Position numbers and translations under genes: made by a program. The notes under the pieces were generated by a model. The model searched no databases and had not been told where the DNA came from. It was given only the letters and a program-made list of their open reading frames with translations. From FCB group bacterium (GTDB lineage Bacteria; Zixibacteria; MSB-5A5; GN15; JAAZOE01): a stretch of DNA of 64,000 nt. The stretch spans positions 1-64,000 of the forward strand of contig JAAEQF010000587.1 in assembly GCA_024231695.1 (NCBI GenBank). The letters run 5' to 3'. Below are positions 7,135 through 17,339 of this stretch, one piece after another (position 1 is the stretch's first letter; every line of letters starts with the position of its first letter).

Positions 7135-10100
7135 ATGATTCCATCTAATAATATTCCGCGAAAAACACAAGTGCAGTTGAATGCTATGACCAACCCGCCT
7201 ATTGGTCAGCTTTTTTATAATCTCGACACTATCACATATCAATTTTGGAATGGTGTGGCGTGGGTGTTCGTTCCCAAATCGATGTCTGGAATATTTGATC
7301 CAGTATCGTATGAAAACAACGATCATGTTGTATTTATAAAGGGAAACGACACGACTGACGGAAGTATAAGATTAGCGCTTTCCGCAGAAAGCGGATTTGC
7401 AACTATTGAAAAGAGATCGGATTCTCTCTGGATTCGATCATCTCTTGAGCTTGCCACTAATTCGCTTTGGTTGGGAACAAATGTTGGGATATCTACTTGT
7501 GGTCACCATCTATTAATAGAGGGCGCACATGGAAACCATTTTTACCCTCATTCGTCTTTCGATGGCGAAGTGTCGACGTCTGAGCCTAAAATAATTGACG
7601 CATATTCTTTTTCTGCTAGGGACATCAAACAAGCAGATAATTCCGGTGAGATAACAGGGGCTGATATCGGTGTTATCCACTCCCCATCCTATTCTGATAT
7701 TTTCAAGAAGGCATATTTTAAGATCGGAACGACAGCGGCGACGGCACCAGTGAGGATTAGAATCTACAGAGGGACAGACGCGACAGGCGATCTTGAATTT
7801 GACGGAATATATAATGCTTCTCTATGGGGGCCATCGTCGACCGAAGTTGCGATATCGTTAGACGGGTTCGTCGAATATTTAGAAGGCGAAACATATTTTG
7901 TTAGGATTTCAAGTGACAACGCATTATCGCTGGATGCTGACGTCTCGAATACATACCCATGGTTTGCCGTCGATTCGTCACGAAGCCGTGAACTAGACAT
8001 GATTGGCACAATTCCTTATAAAGATGGAGAAACTTACACGGTTGGCCAATGGGTGATTCAGGACAGACAAATTTATATTTGCAACGTGGCCGGAATACAA
8101 ACAGGGACTTTTGCATCGAATTCTAGTTCGTGGGATTCGCTGGCAACAGGTGTGGGGGCTGACAAGTTGAGGACAACCGGAATTTTATCCGGTGGGATAC
8201 TTGCGAACCCAACATCAACGACACTAAGCTGGACGGCTGGTACAGGATTAGTTACCGACTACTCGACACCGTTGTCCCCATCTACGGCTAACGTAACATG
8301 GAATAATGTCACAACGTACACTCCGTCCAACCTATCTACGGATGGGACCTATTTAATTGCGTACAATTCCGCTGGGGTAGTATCAGAAATTAATCTTAAC
8401 GTTATAGCGCCGCTGTACACAAAAAATTATATTATAATAGGATCATATACGGTTATAAGTGGATCAATAATCAATTTTAGTTCGTTGCCAGGAAATCTGG
8501 GTTATGACGGAATCAACAGTTTTTTCGATTTTATTAACCTTGTGATCGGCCCAGCTACTATATCAGGCAATAAATATGGGGCGAACGGCACCAATATGAA
8601 AATTGACGTCGTTGGGGGGCAGGCTTTTATAATCGGCTCGAATTTTCGCAATAATCCACAGCTAGCTGATATTATTACGCTTGGTAGCGGATCATCAATA
8701 TCTTTTGGTAGAGTATATTGTGAGGCAAGCCCTGGCTTAGATGTGGTGTTCGAAACAAGTGCGACGACTGAAATAGATCCTACAAAGTGGGATAATGGAT
8801 CAGGAACTCTTCAGACGGTCACAGCTGGGTATTGGACAATCCAACGCATATTTAGGTCACGCACTAGCGCAACGTTTGTTGCGTATGGGCAGCAAGAATT
8901 TGCAACTAAGTCGGCCGCTGAAGCTGCGCTTGGCAATGAGGAATTTGAAGAGAAAAGTCCCTTGCCCACTTCTTTATTCCGGTGTTCGTTGCTTGTTCAA
9001 GAGTCGGCAACTGATTTGAGTAATATGAGTCAAGCCGATTTTTTCCACGAGTCGGCTTTTCGAACAGGGGGATTATCTAGTGCATCGGCGACTATTCCTG
9101 GGATAACAAATCCAGGCGGTGTGGTGGAGAGTATCCAATTTAATGACTCTAATTTTGCTGGAGATGACGATTTTATTTATAATCAAACCACGATGCGAAT
9201 GGCAATCGGAGACACGGGGAATGATTATCTGACGAATATAACAATAGGACAGGGGGCGACGGCTGCACAAAGGGGGCTAACTCTTGCCGGTACCGCCAAA
9301 ATAGGGGACGTCAAAGACGAGGGGGTAACGATACAGCTGATAGAAAATGATACCGACAATATGGGGTTGATGCTTGTTCAGCATTCAGACGTCGACCACG
9401 CCAGTAAGGCTGGAGTTCATCTCACTCTTGGAAACGCACTGACAACAATTACGGCTCGGACAGGTGATGGAGTTTTGGGCCGAAATATAAATATTGGAGA
9501 TGGAAATACTAAGGTTGGTATAGGTTTTGAGCCAACAGATTCCCCGGCTGGAATCACACACGTTCTTACCGTAAACGGTGATACCTCAATAGATGGTGAC
9601 ACCTCAATAGATGGTTCCGCTGTAGATTGGGGCAATACTGATCTTAATGAGCGAAATGGTTTTGTTAATCAGACGGATTCAGTGCTTTCGATTGTTGAGA
9701 GTACTAGGACATTTAGTATTGCCCCGGCGGTAAGTTCATTTCGAATTTACTCAAGAAATCAGGCTTTTGATATTAATTCAATCCAGTCATTAGTTTGGCC
9801 TGATACTGAGGGGAATCATTATTTTTATTTTGACGAATCTGGTGTTTTACAACAAACGACCACTTTCGATGATAGGTTCCTCCTTGGTCCATGGGTATAT
9901 GTCTCGTATTTGTATTGGGATAAAACGAATAGCGAGACTATTTTTAATGATTGTTTTGAGGAGAGACACGGGGCGCAAATGGATAGTGCAAATCACGATT
10001 ATTTGCACACCAAGTTTGGGTTGACTTTAACTGATGGAGGATTAGGGCTAACTGGTTTTACTGTAGGTGGTGACGGTAGTTTAAATACTCACGCTCAATT

Positions 10101-11196
10101 TGGGCATGCTGCTGGGAATATGGCAGATGATGACGTTAAATTAAGCATATCGTCGCTTGGTAGTACTGTTGGGTTGCCTGTTTTATATCTTGATGGAACA
10201 AATCCGACTCCAGATAGTAGGAGTACGACGAATTCTGGGTTCAGCGTTTTAACTACCGGCACCGGTAGATTGGCATATAACGGGACTTCAGGCGGATCGC
10301 GGCTATTAGTAGAGGCAACAGATAATTATTTTGTTTTGTATCATGTTTTTGCAACAAATATGAATGCAGGAACAAAAAGAGTTTTTAGTGTTCCTGGCGA
10401 CGACGAATACGCGACAGTTGATGAAGCCCGGAACGCAGCTGTCCAGGACGTTTTTGATGTTGCTCCAATGTTGTCAACGCTGAAAGAACTGAAAAGAATT
10501 GGAACAATTATCCTAGAAACCTCCGATACTTTTGGTAACGCTGTTAAAGCACGTGTGATATCGGCAGATGATGGAAACCCATTTGTTGACTGGAGAACAG
10601 ACACCCTAAATAGAGGTACGTTGTATTCATCGATAGACCATCGTAAATTAACAAATCGAGATGTCGATGGATCACACCCAATATCAGCTATTAGTTCATT
10701 AGTCACAAATAAGGGTGTTGCTCACGACGATGGCGCTGGTTCTATGACAGTGTCGTTAGATTTTTTATCCAAGGGCGATTTATATATTTCTGTGTCAGGG
10801 GAGACAGCATCGATCACTCCAGGAACACCTATTAATCTTTGTAGTAATTCAACAACAGTTTTTGGAGCGTTGTCTACATATGATTTTTCAATTATTGGTG
10901 CTGGGCAGTTACGTTATGATGGAAATGTTCAGAAAAAATTTGTGGTAACATCATATATTTCAATGAAGGCAGAGGAAAAAAGTGTTTTGTCATTTTTTGT
11001 TGCCAAGAACGGAGTTGCAATTCCTGATAGTGAACAAATGCGTAAGATTGATAAAGGTGGCGATATCGGTGGTCACTCGGTAGAGTGGGTTGTAACTTTA
11101 GATACAAATGATTACGTCGAAATTTTTGTTGATACAGACACAGCAACCAAGGTCACCCCAGAAAAATTGTATATGAAGGCCGTACAATTGCTATAA
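7135..11196 (+). CDS. Very large fibre protein, probably head fibre
   Basis: A 1353-residue protein. Its start (GQLFYNLDTITYQFWNGVAW, residues ~22-42) is the short tip-like motif seen at the start of many phage fibre and appendage proteins. The middle is beta-rich and repetitive (for example two adjacent copies of NGDTSIDGDTSIDG-like residues near 820). The last ~130 residues have the strand pattern of a C1q/TNF-like trimeric jelly-roll cap, with LSFFVAKNGVAIP and DTNDYVEIFVDT, as in receptor-binding or complex-forming fibre heads. It stands in the head module, before the connector genes, and not with the tail fibres, which suggests a head fibre comparable in role to phi29 gp8.5. Adhesion to host or surface is inferred. 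Confidence 0.65.
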   Translation: MIPSNNIPRKTQVQLNAMTNPPIGQLFYNLDTITYQFWNGVAWVFVPKSMSGIFDPVSYENNDHVVFIKGNDTTDGSIRLALSAESGFATIEKRSDSLWIRSSLELATNSLWLGTNVGISTCGHHLLIEGAHGNHFYPHSSFDGEVSTSEPKIIDAYSFSARDIKQADNSGEITGADIGVIHSPSYSDIFKKAYFKIGTTAATAPVRIRIYRGTDATGDLEFDGIYNASLWGPSSTEVAISLDGFVEYLEGETYFVRISSDNALSLDADVSNTYPWFAVDSSRSRELDMIGTIPYKDGETYTVGQWVIQDRQIYICNVAGIQTGTFASNSSSWDSLATGVGADKLRTTGILSGGILANPTSTTLSWTAGTGLVTDYSTPLSPSTANVTWNNVTTYTPSNLSTDGTYLIAYNSAGVVSEINLNVIAPLYTKNYIIIGSYTVISGSIINFSSLPGNLGYDGINSFFDFINLVIGPATISGNKYGANGTNMKIDVVGGQAFIIGSNFRNNPQLADIITLGSGSSISFGRVYCEASPGLDVVFETSATTEIDPTKWDNGSGTLQTVTAGYWTIQRIFRSRTSATFVAYGQQEFATKSAAEAALGNEEFEEKSPLPTSLFRCSLLVQESATDLSNMSQADFFHESAFRTGGLSSASATIPGITNPGGVVESIQFNDSNFAGDDDFIYNQTTMRMAIGDTGNDYLTNITIGQGATAAQRGLTLAGTAKIGDVKDEGVTIQLIENDTDNMGLMLVQHSDVDHASKAGVHLTLGNALTTITARTGDGVLGRNINIGDGNTKVGIGFEPTDSPAGITHVLTVNGDTSIDGDTSIDGSAVDWGNTDLNERNGFVNQTDSVLSIVESTRTFSIAPAVSSFRIYSRNQAFDINSIQSLVWPDTEGNHYFYFDESGVLQQTTTFDDRFLLGPWVYVSYLYWDKTNSETIFNDCFEERHGAQMDSANHDYLHTKFGLTLTDGGLGLTGFTVGGDGSLNTHAQFGHAAGNMADDDVKLSISSLGSTVGLPVLYLDGTNPTPDSRSTTNSGFSVLTTGTGRLAYNGTSGGSRLLVEATDNYFVLYHVFATNMNAGTKRVFSVPGDDEYATVDEARNAAVQDVFDVAPMLSTLKELKRIGTIILETSDTFGNAVKARVISADDGNPFVDWRTDTLNRGTLYSSIDHRKLTNRDVDGSHPISAISSLVTNKGVAHDDGAGSMTVSLDFLSKGDLYISVSGETASITPGTPINLCSNSTTVFGALSTYDFSIIGAGQLRYDGNVQKKFVVTSYISMKAEEKSVLSFFVAKNGVAIPDSEQMRKIDKGGDIGGHSVEWVVTLDTNDYVEIFVDTDTATKVTPEKLYMKAVQLL

Positions 11197-11263
11197 GTTA
11201 GTAGTGGAAAAATGTTTTTTTCGGTGATAACTTGAGATATAGGCACACGACGAAAGGAACAAA

Positions 11264-11599
11264 ATGCCCAAAATTGACGTAACTCAGAATCTCAAAGACT
11301 TAGATGGAAAGAACATTGCTGGACCGCCGGGTAAGAACGGGAAACCAGATCCAACTACTCTTAGGTCGGTAAGTGTTCTAGCACTCTTGGCTGCGAGAGA
11401 AGGACAAACGGGAGCGCAACGGTATGAAAATTATCAGTTGTCTCAAAAAATCTCGACAGAAGATTGTCCGATGTTGACGTCCGAGGAGATCACCCTCCTA
11501 AAACAAATTATAGGTGATTCATTCATCGCGATCATAGTAGGTAGGGCATGGGATGCACTAGATCAGAAGACAGACAGCATTATAGTGGAATCCGCCTAA
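11264..11599 (+). CDS. Conserved small phage protein before connector genes
   Basis: A 111-residue protein with GAAAGGAA before the ATG. It opens with IDVTQNLKDLDGKNI and closes with LTSEEITLLKQIIGD and VGRAWDALD, a pattern I know from a widespread small phage protein found near head-tail genes that has no established function. A Gly/Pro-rich turn separates the two parts. Role in head-tail joining is inferred from place. Confidence 0.6.
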   Translation: MPKIDVTQNLKDLDGKNIAGPPGKNGKPDPTTLRSVSVLALLAAREGQTGAQRYENYQLSQKISTEDCPMLTSEEITLLKQIIGDSFIAIIVGRAWDALDQKTDSIIVESA

Positions 11600-11697
11600 A
11601 ATAGCGGATATAAAAAAGACAAGTCTACCACCCTTGATCGCTAATCTATTGACCTCTTAAAACTTTTCATGCCAGAATCATTACGAGAGGATGAATC

Positions 11698-12711
11698 ATG
11701 AACGTATGTTTCCAGTTCGATATCCCGGACGTCGCAACTCGTATTTCAGAAGGCTACGTATCCATAAAAATCCAGCGCGATCCTGGCGGTGGCTATGTGG
11801 AAATTTCAGGTGCGACCACTCGACCACCGTTGCGAGACGTTGTATCAACGTATGTCTATCAGGACCCAACAGGTGATCTTACGTGGGACTACCGCGCAGT
11901 ACTCATCATGTCGGACGGCACGGAGTACGGAACGCCCTACGCAGCGACGTCTATTTATCAAAACACATATACGACGCTCCAAGACGTGAGGGACGAAGGA
12001 GTGCTTGCGGCAGATATCTCAGACGCTAGGGTAGAATCGTTCATAGAAGTTGCAAATCAGTATATTGAGGATTACACAAATAACTGGTTTACTCCGCAGT
12101 TCAAAGTGTTTGAGGTGACCGGAGAGAATCGATCACGGTTATTTCTCGACGCGCCAATAATTGCGGTGCAAAGGGTGTCTATCGACAACGCTGACGAAAA
12201 TATTAGTAATCTTGTTGTTAACAACCGATACCTACGCAACGGGCTCACATCGCCAGATGATCGAAAAAACCCGATGATCACCTATTCCAGCGGATACGCC
12301 GTTGATGATGGTCAGCGGCTATATTCTCTTGGTGGTGGTTCGTTTCCTAGCTATCGGCAAGAGACGAAAATATGGGGAATTTTCGGATACACAGAACTAC
12401 CACGTGGGGGAGTGTGCGGCGAAACGGAAACCGGCAGCCAAGTACCGCTAAATTATGGAGGCGTGCCAGATCTCATTAAATGGTGTGCTACTCAACTGGT
12501 TGTAAATCGTTGTTTTCCAACACTTTCAGATGGGTCTTTGAATATTATTTTAAAAAATCGGATGACGCGATTGAAGACACGAGACCAGGAAGTGGAATTT
12601 TCCGATGAAGATACCTCGGAAATAAAAACCACAGATGGGTTCACAAACAGCACGGCGATCGACCAGGTTCTGAACACTTTTAGGCGTCCGGTACATATGA
12701 AATTTGTATGA
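11698..12711 (+). CDS. Head-tail connector (gp6-like) with N-terminal beta domain
   Basis: A 337-residue protein with GAGAGGATG before ATG 11698. Residues ~1-95 form a beta domain like a fibronectin-type module (IPDVATRISEGYVSIKIQR, then a YRAVLIMSDG strand). Residues ~100-215 carry the connector pattern: TLQDVRDEGVL, an acidic helix DARVESFIEVANQYIEDYT, and the LFLDAPIIAVQRVSID strand typical of HK97 gp6/SPP1 gp15-type adaptors, which bind the portal. The C-terminal part (LIKWCATQLVVNRC) is the usual second helix. The extra N-terminal domain is unusual for this family. Confidence 0.7.
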   Translation: MNVCFQFDIPDVATRISEGYVSIKIQRDPGGGYVEISGATTRPPLRDVVSTYVYQDPTGDLTWDYRAVLIMSDGTEYGTPYAATSIYQNTYTTLQDVRDEGVLAADISDARVESFIEVANQYIEDYTNNWFTPQFKVFEVTGENRSRLFLDAPIIAVQRVSIDNADENISNLVVNNRYLRNGLTSPDDRKNPMITYSSGYAVDDGQRLYSLGGGSFPSYRQETKIWGIFGYTELPRGGVCGETETGSQVPLNYGGVPDLIKWCATQLVVNRCFPTLSDGSLNIILKNRMTRLKTRDQEVEFSDEDTSEIKTTDGFTNSTAIDQVLNTFRRPVHMKFV

Positions 12712-13520
12712 CGAGTTTTTTTACAAAACTGATTATGAAATTCTACGCGGTTATATACCGCACTGACACGCTTACAACAGACCGGGCGAACTTGGTTAGC
12801 GGCACCGGGCCGTGGAACATGTCGGCACAACCGAGCTACACAATAGACGTGACCATAGACGGTGGAGGCGTTCAAAATATTGTAATCGATACAACATTGT
12901 TTGCGGTTCCATCCGCAGCAACGGCGGCGGAAGTAATTTTACAGCTTGGAGGAATCGCAGGCGGATTCGCTATCGAAAACGCTAGCTATCAGATAGTCAT
13001 AGCCACCGATACTATCGGAGATACTGGGTCTGTGTTGATCGGTGGGGACGGTGGGGCGTTGCTTGGATATTCCACCGAAGCTACCAACGGCGGGGCGTAT
13101 GACGATGTTTATGGTGCGCCATTACCAACGGCCGATGGAACACAGACGGGCGCTAACAGCCGTCGTGAACTTGCTCCAGTGACCCAACTATGTCAGATCG
13201 ATAGAAACGATTGGGGGAAGCGAAAATTGACCGCCGGCGGCGAGTCTGAAAAAGCCGACATCGTGGTCGTTTTGACGTTTGATAACCTTGCCGCTGCTGG
13301 GCTCATAGATTCGGAAGGAATGCCAAAACTTAGAATAGGGGATCGAGTTGATCGTATTTTACGTCGTGATGGTACACTTGATGTTGAATTTCCAGTACCA
13401 CCAGGGATGTGGGTCAATAAGGTTGAACGTTCCGGGCACGGGCTGACATATTTTGGGACCGCTCAAACAAACCTTTTCTATTTGCATTGTAGAAAAGATA
13501 GGACTATTGAAACCGAATGA
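12708..13520 (+). CDS. Neck/stopper-type protein with inserted IN-like domain
   Basis: Overlaps the connector stop by four bases; ATG 12735 is an alternative start. Residues ~45-130 are a copy of the recurring beta domain (VTIDGGGVQNIVID strand, AATAAEVILQLGG helix, VIATDTIGDTG strand, GALLGYS end). The last ~90 residues (LRIGDRVDRILRRDGTLDVEF, and YFGTAQTNLFYLHCR) resemble head-tail stopper proteins that sit between the adaptor and the tail-completion protein. Neighbours fit this exactly. The domain insertion into a neck protein is the odd feature. Confidence 0.55.
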   Translation: MTSFFTKLIMKFYAVIYRTDTLTTDRANLVSGTGPWNMSAQPSYTIDVTIDGGGVQNIVIDTTLFAVPSAATAAEVILQLGGIAGGFAIENASYQIVIATDTIGDTGSVLIGGDGGALLGYSTEATNGGAYDDVYGAPLPTADGTQTGANSRRELAPVTQLCQIDRNDWGKRKLTAGGESEKADIVVVLTFDNLAAAGLIDSEGMPKLRIGDRVDRILRRDGTLDVEFPVPPGMWVNKVERSGHGLTYFGTAQTNLFYLHCRKDRTIETE

Positions 13521-14116
13521 TACTTGAAATAATAGACAACAGCGCTCCATCAATTCAGGAATACCGTTTGATGGTAGGATCCATTAATAGGGCTGTGTCT
13601 ACTGTACTCGCTCACGAGGCGTTTCGGCTATCCAACGGAATAAAAACGGGTTTAATAGAACAACGCCCTGGGGGAAAGCAGATCCGTCCTTTGAAAAGAA
13701 GTACAATTCTACTTAGAGGAATTCGTACCGGCGGTGGAAAACCAGGGACAAAAGCGCTAATCCATTCGGGGGCGATGGTTAATTCTGTGACGGCAAAGCG
13801 TAGGAACAGGTTTCATTATACGGCAGGTGTGCACAGAAATGCACGGAGCAAAGACGGCAAAAGTTTGTCTAATATCGCAGCTATCCATGAGGGCGGGACC
13901 AAAACTTACACGGTAACCGTAACTGAGAAAATGAGACGTTTTTCATTTGTTTTAATGAAATTTGGCATACTCCGCGCACCGTGGCGAATTGGTCAGCAAC
14001 TTAAGCGGAAAATTGAAGCGCGGCCGTGGCTTGGACCAGCTCATGAGGAATGGGAAAAAGAAGCTGATTATAGATTTACCGTTGCACTAGGTGCAATTTT
14101 GGGGATAGCGAGATAA
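13517..14116 (+). CDS. Tail-completion / HK97 gp10-like protein
   Basis: A 199-residue basic protein overlapping its neighbours at both ends (ATGA and TAATG junctions). The pattern LIHSGAMVNSVTAKRRN, a VHRNARS loop, IAAIHEGGT, and RPWLGPAHEEW near the end are those of the HK97 gp10/Mu gpG-like virion morphogenesis family, needed for joining or completing the tail. The gene order connector, stopper, gp10-like, terminator is the standard one. Residues between the IHEGGT and RPWLGP motifs are longer than usual. Confidence 0.75.
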   Translation: MILEIIDNSAPSIQEYRLMVGSINRAVSTVLAHEAFRLSNGIKTGLIEQRPGGKQIRPLKRSTILLRGIRTGGGKPGTKALIHSGAMVNSVTAKRRNRFHYTAGVHRNARSKDGKSLSNIAAIHEGGTKTYTVTVTEKMRRFSFVLMKFGILRAPWRIGQQLKRKIEARPWLGPAHEEWEKEADYRFTVALGAILGIAR

Positions 14117-15075
14117 TGGCCGTACCGACGATCACAAGCATAACACCCGATAACGGTTTGACTCGAGGGCTGAACATGATCCAAATAAATGGCACCGGTT
14201 TTTCGATGCCTCCAGACCCACCGCTTGACACTGCTGGGCCGTCGTTTCAATCAATCAAGGTGACGTTTGGTTCTGTTCAGTCTCTATCCGCGTTTGCTAT
14301 CACACCCGTGTTGGCGGTCGCTGTAGTACCGACCTATACTAGCGATAGTATGCCGGAATCTGGGGATGCGGTGCCGGTCACTCTAACCAATTTGGACAGC
14401 GCTGGCTCTGAAATTGTAGGTGAAAACGTTACATTCAATTCGTACACGTACAAACGTCCACTGTTTACAACACAACAGCTATCGGAATACGTGCTGAATC
14501 GTTTCGTCTCCTATTTGCGGCGACACATTGCGTCAAACGTTTGGATGACGATGGGGCGGTCATTCTCAGAAGGTAATGATCAGCTAAACGAGAAGATAAA
14601 ACAGGCTAAACTTCCGCTGATATGGATAAATGGAATTGATTTCGAATTCAATAAGCTAGCTCAGCCGATGAAAAATCAAGAATATTTAACTTCGTCGACG
14701 GCGTTTAGTGAGTTTCGTCCACCAACAACGGTCGACATTGTAATGTCGTCGATTCAGATTTATTCGAGGTCGGAACATCCACGCGAAATTTATGCACTTT
14801 CGCAGGCATTTTTGAACACCTTGAGGGATATTCCAAAACTAATCTGTAACCCGCCAGGGTACGACACGGAAAAAACGGAATATAAATACCCGATGTCAAT
14901 ACCGGATGATGGTGCTCCGTCCTTTGACCTCGGGCCTGAAAACGACGGGCTCAAGGTTTGCACCGTCGGCTGTATTATCGAAGAGGTAGACTTGGCGGAT
15001 CTGAGCGGTACGCTCACTGGATTAGGGTGGACGGTAGAAGAGGATCCGGAAATCGATTTTTATGCAACCACGTGA
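14116..15075 (+). CDS. Tail terminator with N-terminal IPT/TIG-like domain
   Basis: A 319-residue protein. The first ~110 residues have the strand pattern of an IPT/TIG Ig-like fold: PTITSITPDNGLTRGLN, IQINGTGF and IKVTFGSVQS. The rest, with helix LNEKIKQAKLPLIWINGIDF, strand VDIVMSSIQIYSRSEHP and helix EIYALSQAFLNTLRDI, fits a tail-terminator domain that caps the tube before joining to the head. Placement right before the sheath agrees. A TIG domain fused to a terminator is unusual; it may lie on the outside of the neck as a weak adhesion module (inference). Confidence 0.6.
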   Translation: MAVPTITSITPDNGLTRGLNMIQINGTGFSMPPDPPLDTAGPSFQSIKVTFGSVQSLSAFAITPVLAVAVVPTYTSDSMPESGDAVPVTLTNLDSAGSEIVGENVTFNSYTYKRPLFTTQQLSEYVLNRFVSYLRRHIASNVWMTMGRSFSEGNDQLNEKIKQAKLPLIWINGIDFEFNKLAQPMKNQEYLTSSTAFSEFRPPTTVDIVMSSIQIYSRSEHPREIYALSQAFLNTLRDIPKLICNPPGYDTEKTEYKYPMSIPDDGAPSFDLGPENDGLKVCTVGCIIEEVDLADLSGTLTGLGWTVEEDPEIDFYATT

Positions 15076-15129
15076 TGTGATAACATCACTACAGATAGGA
15101 CGTCTTACTAAAATCGGAGGTGAAGCAGC

Positions 15130-17325
15130 ATGACTACTGGCGCTTCTAGAATAAATGTAAAATGGGTACAAGGGCAACAAACCGTTACGGGTGTTGACAC
15201 GTCTAGAGCCGGAGCTGTTGGTATCACTGAACGTGGACCGATTGGCACACGGACAACCGTGTTCAGCAAAGAAGAGTTTAGGCGGTTTTTCGGAGGATAC
15301 GTGGTACACGCCGCGTCAGATCTTTCGATTTCGGTTGATTCTTTTTTCGACAACGGCGGAACAGCTCTTGACGTTGTCAGAACCTGCCACTACACAAGTA
15401 TTGGTACCGACCCGGATTCGTACACGGCGGTAATCGGTACTTTGGCATTAACCACATTTTCCGGCGGATCACCAACGGCAGGGACGGAGACGTCAAGCGG
15501 TTCTGAGACGTTCGAATTGGCTAATGGTGACACTATACTGATTAACCCAGACGCTGGAGGGGATCAGACTTTCACGCTCACCGCTACCGCTGGAACCGTA
15601 GCAACATCAAACGCATGGCCTGTAGCCGACCAGACGACGGAGACCATCACAATCACCGCAGATGGTGGCACACCCCAAATCGTGCCTCTAACATCGCCGG
15701 CAACTACTGCCGAGGAAGTAGCAAATCAAATCAGCGCTGCAGCCGTCACGGGAATTCAAGCTTATGTCTCAGGTGGACACCTAAATATCCGTAGTGATAC
15801 GCAAGGTTCTGGCTCTACTATTGTGGTGGCTACTTCATCGTCTGTAATTATTTTTGGTACTCCGACTGCGGGGACTGGAAACGTTATAAGTGTTGCAGCC
15901 GTTACGGGTGCAGAGATTGTAACGGTTACGACAGCACTTACCGGTGCAACTGTTTCTGTTGAGGGCACCGGTGAAATCACTGTAACTAGTGCAACTACCG
16001 GCTTATCGTCTTCGGTCCAAATCACGGGAACCGCTCAAACAAAAATTGGATTCGATGGGGCAGTGCATTCAGGGAGTGCAACCCCCACCGAAACGACTTT
16101 GACGATAAATGGAAAAACTCATGGTTCCTATGCCAACGACCTGTATTCGGTTGTATCCGATGCAAGTAATGGTGACGCTGAATTTTTCAATTTTTCGATC
16201 ACTAAAAATGGCGAAGTACAGGAAGCATGGGCGAACGTAACGATGGATTCGACTCATTCTCGCTACGTCGTTGATATTGTTAACCACGTAACGACCGGTT
16301 CGGATTTGATTTCGCTCGTAGATGCGGATCTTATCGGTGGGTCGGGCTATACCGCAACAGAGGCGCGGCCGACAAACGGGACGTTGGGACCACTTACCGG
16401 TGGTGATGACGGACTTACCAGCTTAGTCGATTCTGATTTTGTTGGATCGTCAGCAACATACACCGGACTCTATGCACTAGACAACGAGACCGGAATTAGA
16501 CTTTTGACTGTCCCAGGCCACGCGTCGGCAACCGTGCACGCGGGGCTGAACGCTTATATTATCCATCGCGAAAAGGGGCTCTACGTTGTCCACCCCACAC
16601 CGGGCCCGGAACAATCCGTTACGGACGCAACAACGATGAAAACGTGGGCAGACTCCAATCTGTATGGGACTACCGAGTTTGGCTGTTGTGCTTGGCCTAG
16701 AATAAAAGTTGCCAACCCGTCGACAGCGACATTTGGCAACGTGGATACCATCACAATTGGGTCAGAAATGGCCAAGATGGGCCGATTTGCTTACAATGAT
16801 CGATTTAACCCAGACGGCGTTTTGGTCAGTACCGCAGGGATCAAAGATGATCGAGGCGTTATTATCAACTGCCTCGGCGTCGAATACACCGATATGGAGC
16901 TTGACGGCAAAGCCGACCTACTCGCAAATGTCAATATCGAACCGATTAGGAAGTTCGAGGGAACGGCTTACCATTGGGACGGTGGCGACAACCTGAAAAT
17001 AGACGGGGATTGGCCGCGACAATGGCACGCAAGAGGGGCAATTTATGTTGTGCAAAGCATCAAGAAAGGTGCGCTTTGGGTTAAACATTCCAAGAACAAC
17101 CCGAAAAACCGTGGAGATTGGGAACGCCAAGGAAGTCGTTTTTTGACAACACTACCAGACGATGCATTCGATTCTGACCGTCCGACATTCTGGCAAGTAT
17201 CTGACGCATTAAATGGTCCTGAAATCCGGGCACAGCAACGTATCCGTGGAAAACTTGGGCTTGGGTTCGCCGATGACGCAAAATATGTTGAGATAATCGT
17301 TACTAGAACGATTGCACAGAGTTAG
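15130..17325 (+). CDS. Contractile tail sheath protein with inserted beta domain
   Basis: A 731-residue protein, strong GGAGGTGAAG site. The start (GVDTSRAGAVGITERGPIGTRTTVFSKEEFRRFFGG) and the end (AYHWDGGDN, PRQWHARGAIYVVQSIKKG and IRAQQRIRGKLGLGF) are those of phage tail sheaths of the contractile family; the VDSFFDNGGTALDVVR segment is likewise typical. Residues ~125-315 hold an insertion containing the recurring IN-like pattern (ETITITADGG, TTAEEVANQISAA, LNIRSDTQGSGS, then a later VTSATTGLSSSVQITGTAQTKIGF piece). This would sit on the outer sheath surface. A sheath gene proves a contractile tail. Confidence 0.85.
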   Translation: MTTGASRINVKWVQGQQTVTGVDTSRAGAVGITERGPIGTRTTVFSKEEFRRFFGGYVVHAASDLSISVDSFFDNGGTALDVVRTCHYTSIGTDPDSYTAVIGTLALTTFSGGSPTAGTETSSGSETFELANGDTILINPDAGGDQTFTLTATAGTVATSNAWPVADQTTETITITADGGTPQIVPLTSPATTAEEVANQISAAAVTGIQAYVSGGHLNIRSDTQGSGSTIVVATSSSVIIFGTPTAGTGNVISVAAVTGAEIVTVTTALTGATVSVEGTGEITVTSATTGLSSSVQITGTAQTKIGFDGAVHSGSATPTETTLTINGKTHGSYANDLYSVVSDASNGDAEFFNFSITKNGEVQEAWANVTMDSTHSRYVVDIVNHVTTGSDLISLVDADLIGGSGYTATEARPTNGTLGPLTGGDDGLTSLVDSDFVGSSATYTGLYALDNETGIRLLTVPGHASATVHAGLNAYIIHREKGLYVVHPTPGPEQSVTDATTMKTWADSNLYGTTEFGCCAWPRIKVANPSTATFGNVDTITIGSEMAKMGRFAYNDRFNPDGVLVSTAGIKDDRGVIINCLGVEYTDMELDGKADLLANVNIEPIRKFEGTAYHWDGGDNLKIDGDWPRQWHARGAIYVVQSIKKGALWVKHSKNNPKNRGDWERQGSRFLTTLPDDAFDSDRPTFWQVSDALNGPEIRAQQRIRGKLGLGFADDAKYVEIIVTRTIAQS

Positions 17326-17339
17326 AAGGAGCATAAACG

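Noticed and set aside
11600-11697. TTGACC...CAGAAT as a promoter before the connector gene
   Set aside because: Spacing 18 and a poor -10 box inside a continuous structural operon; not supported enough.
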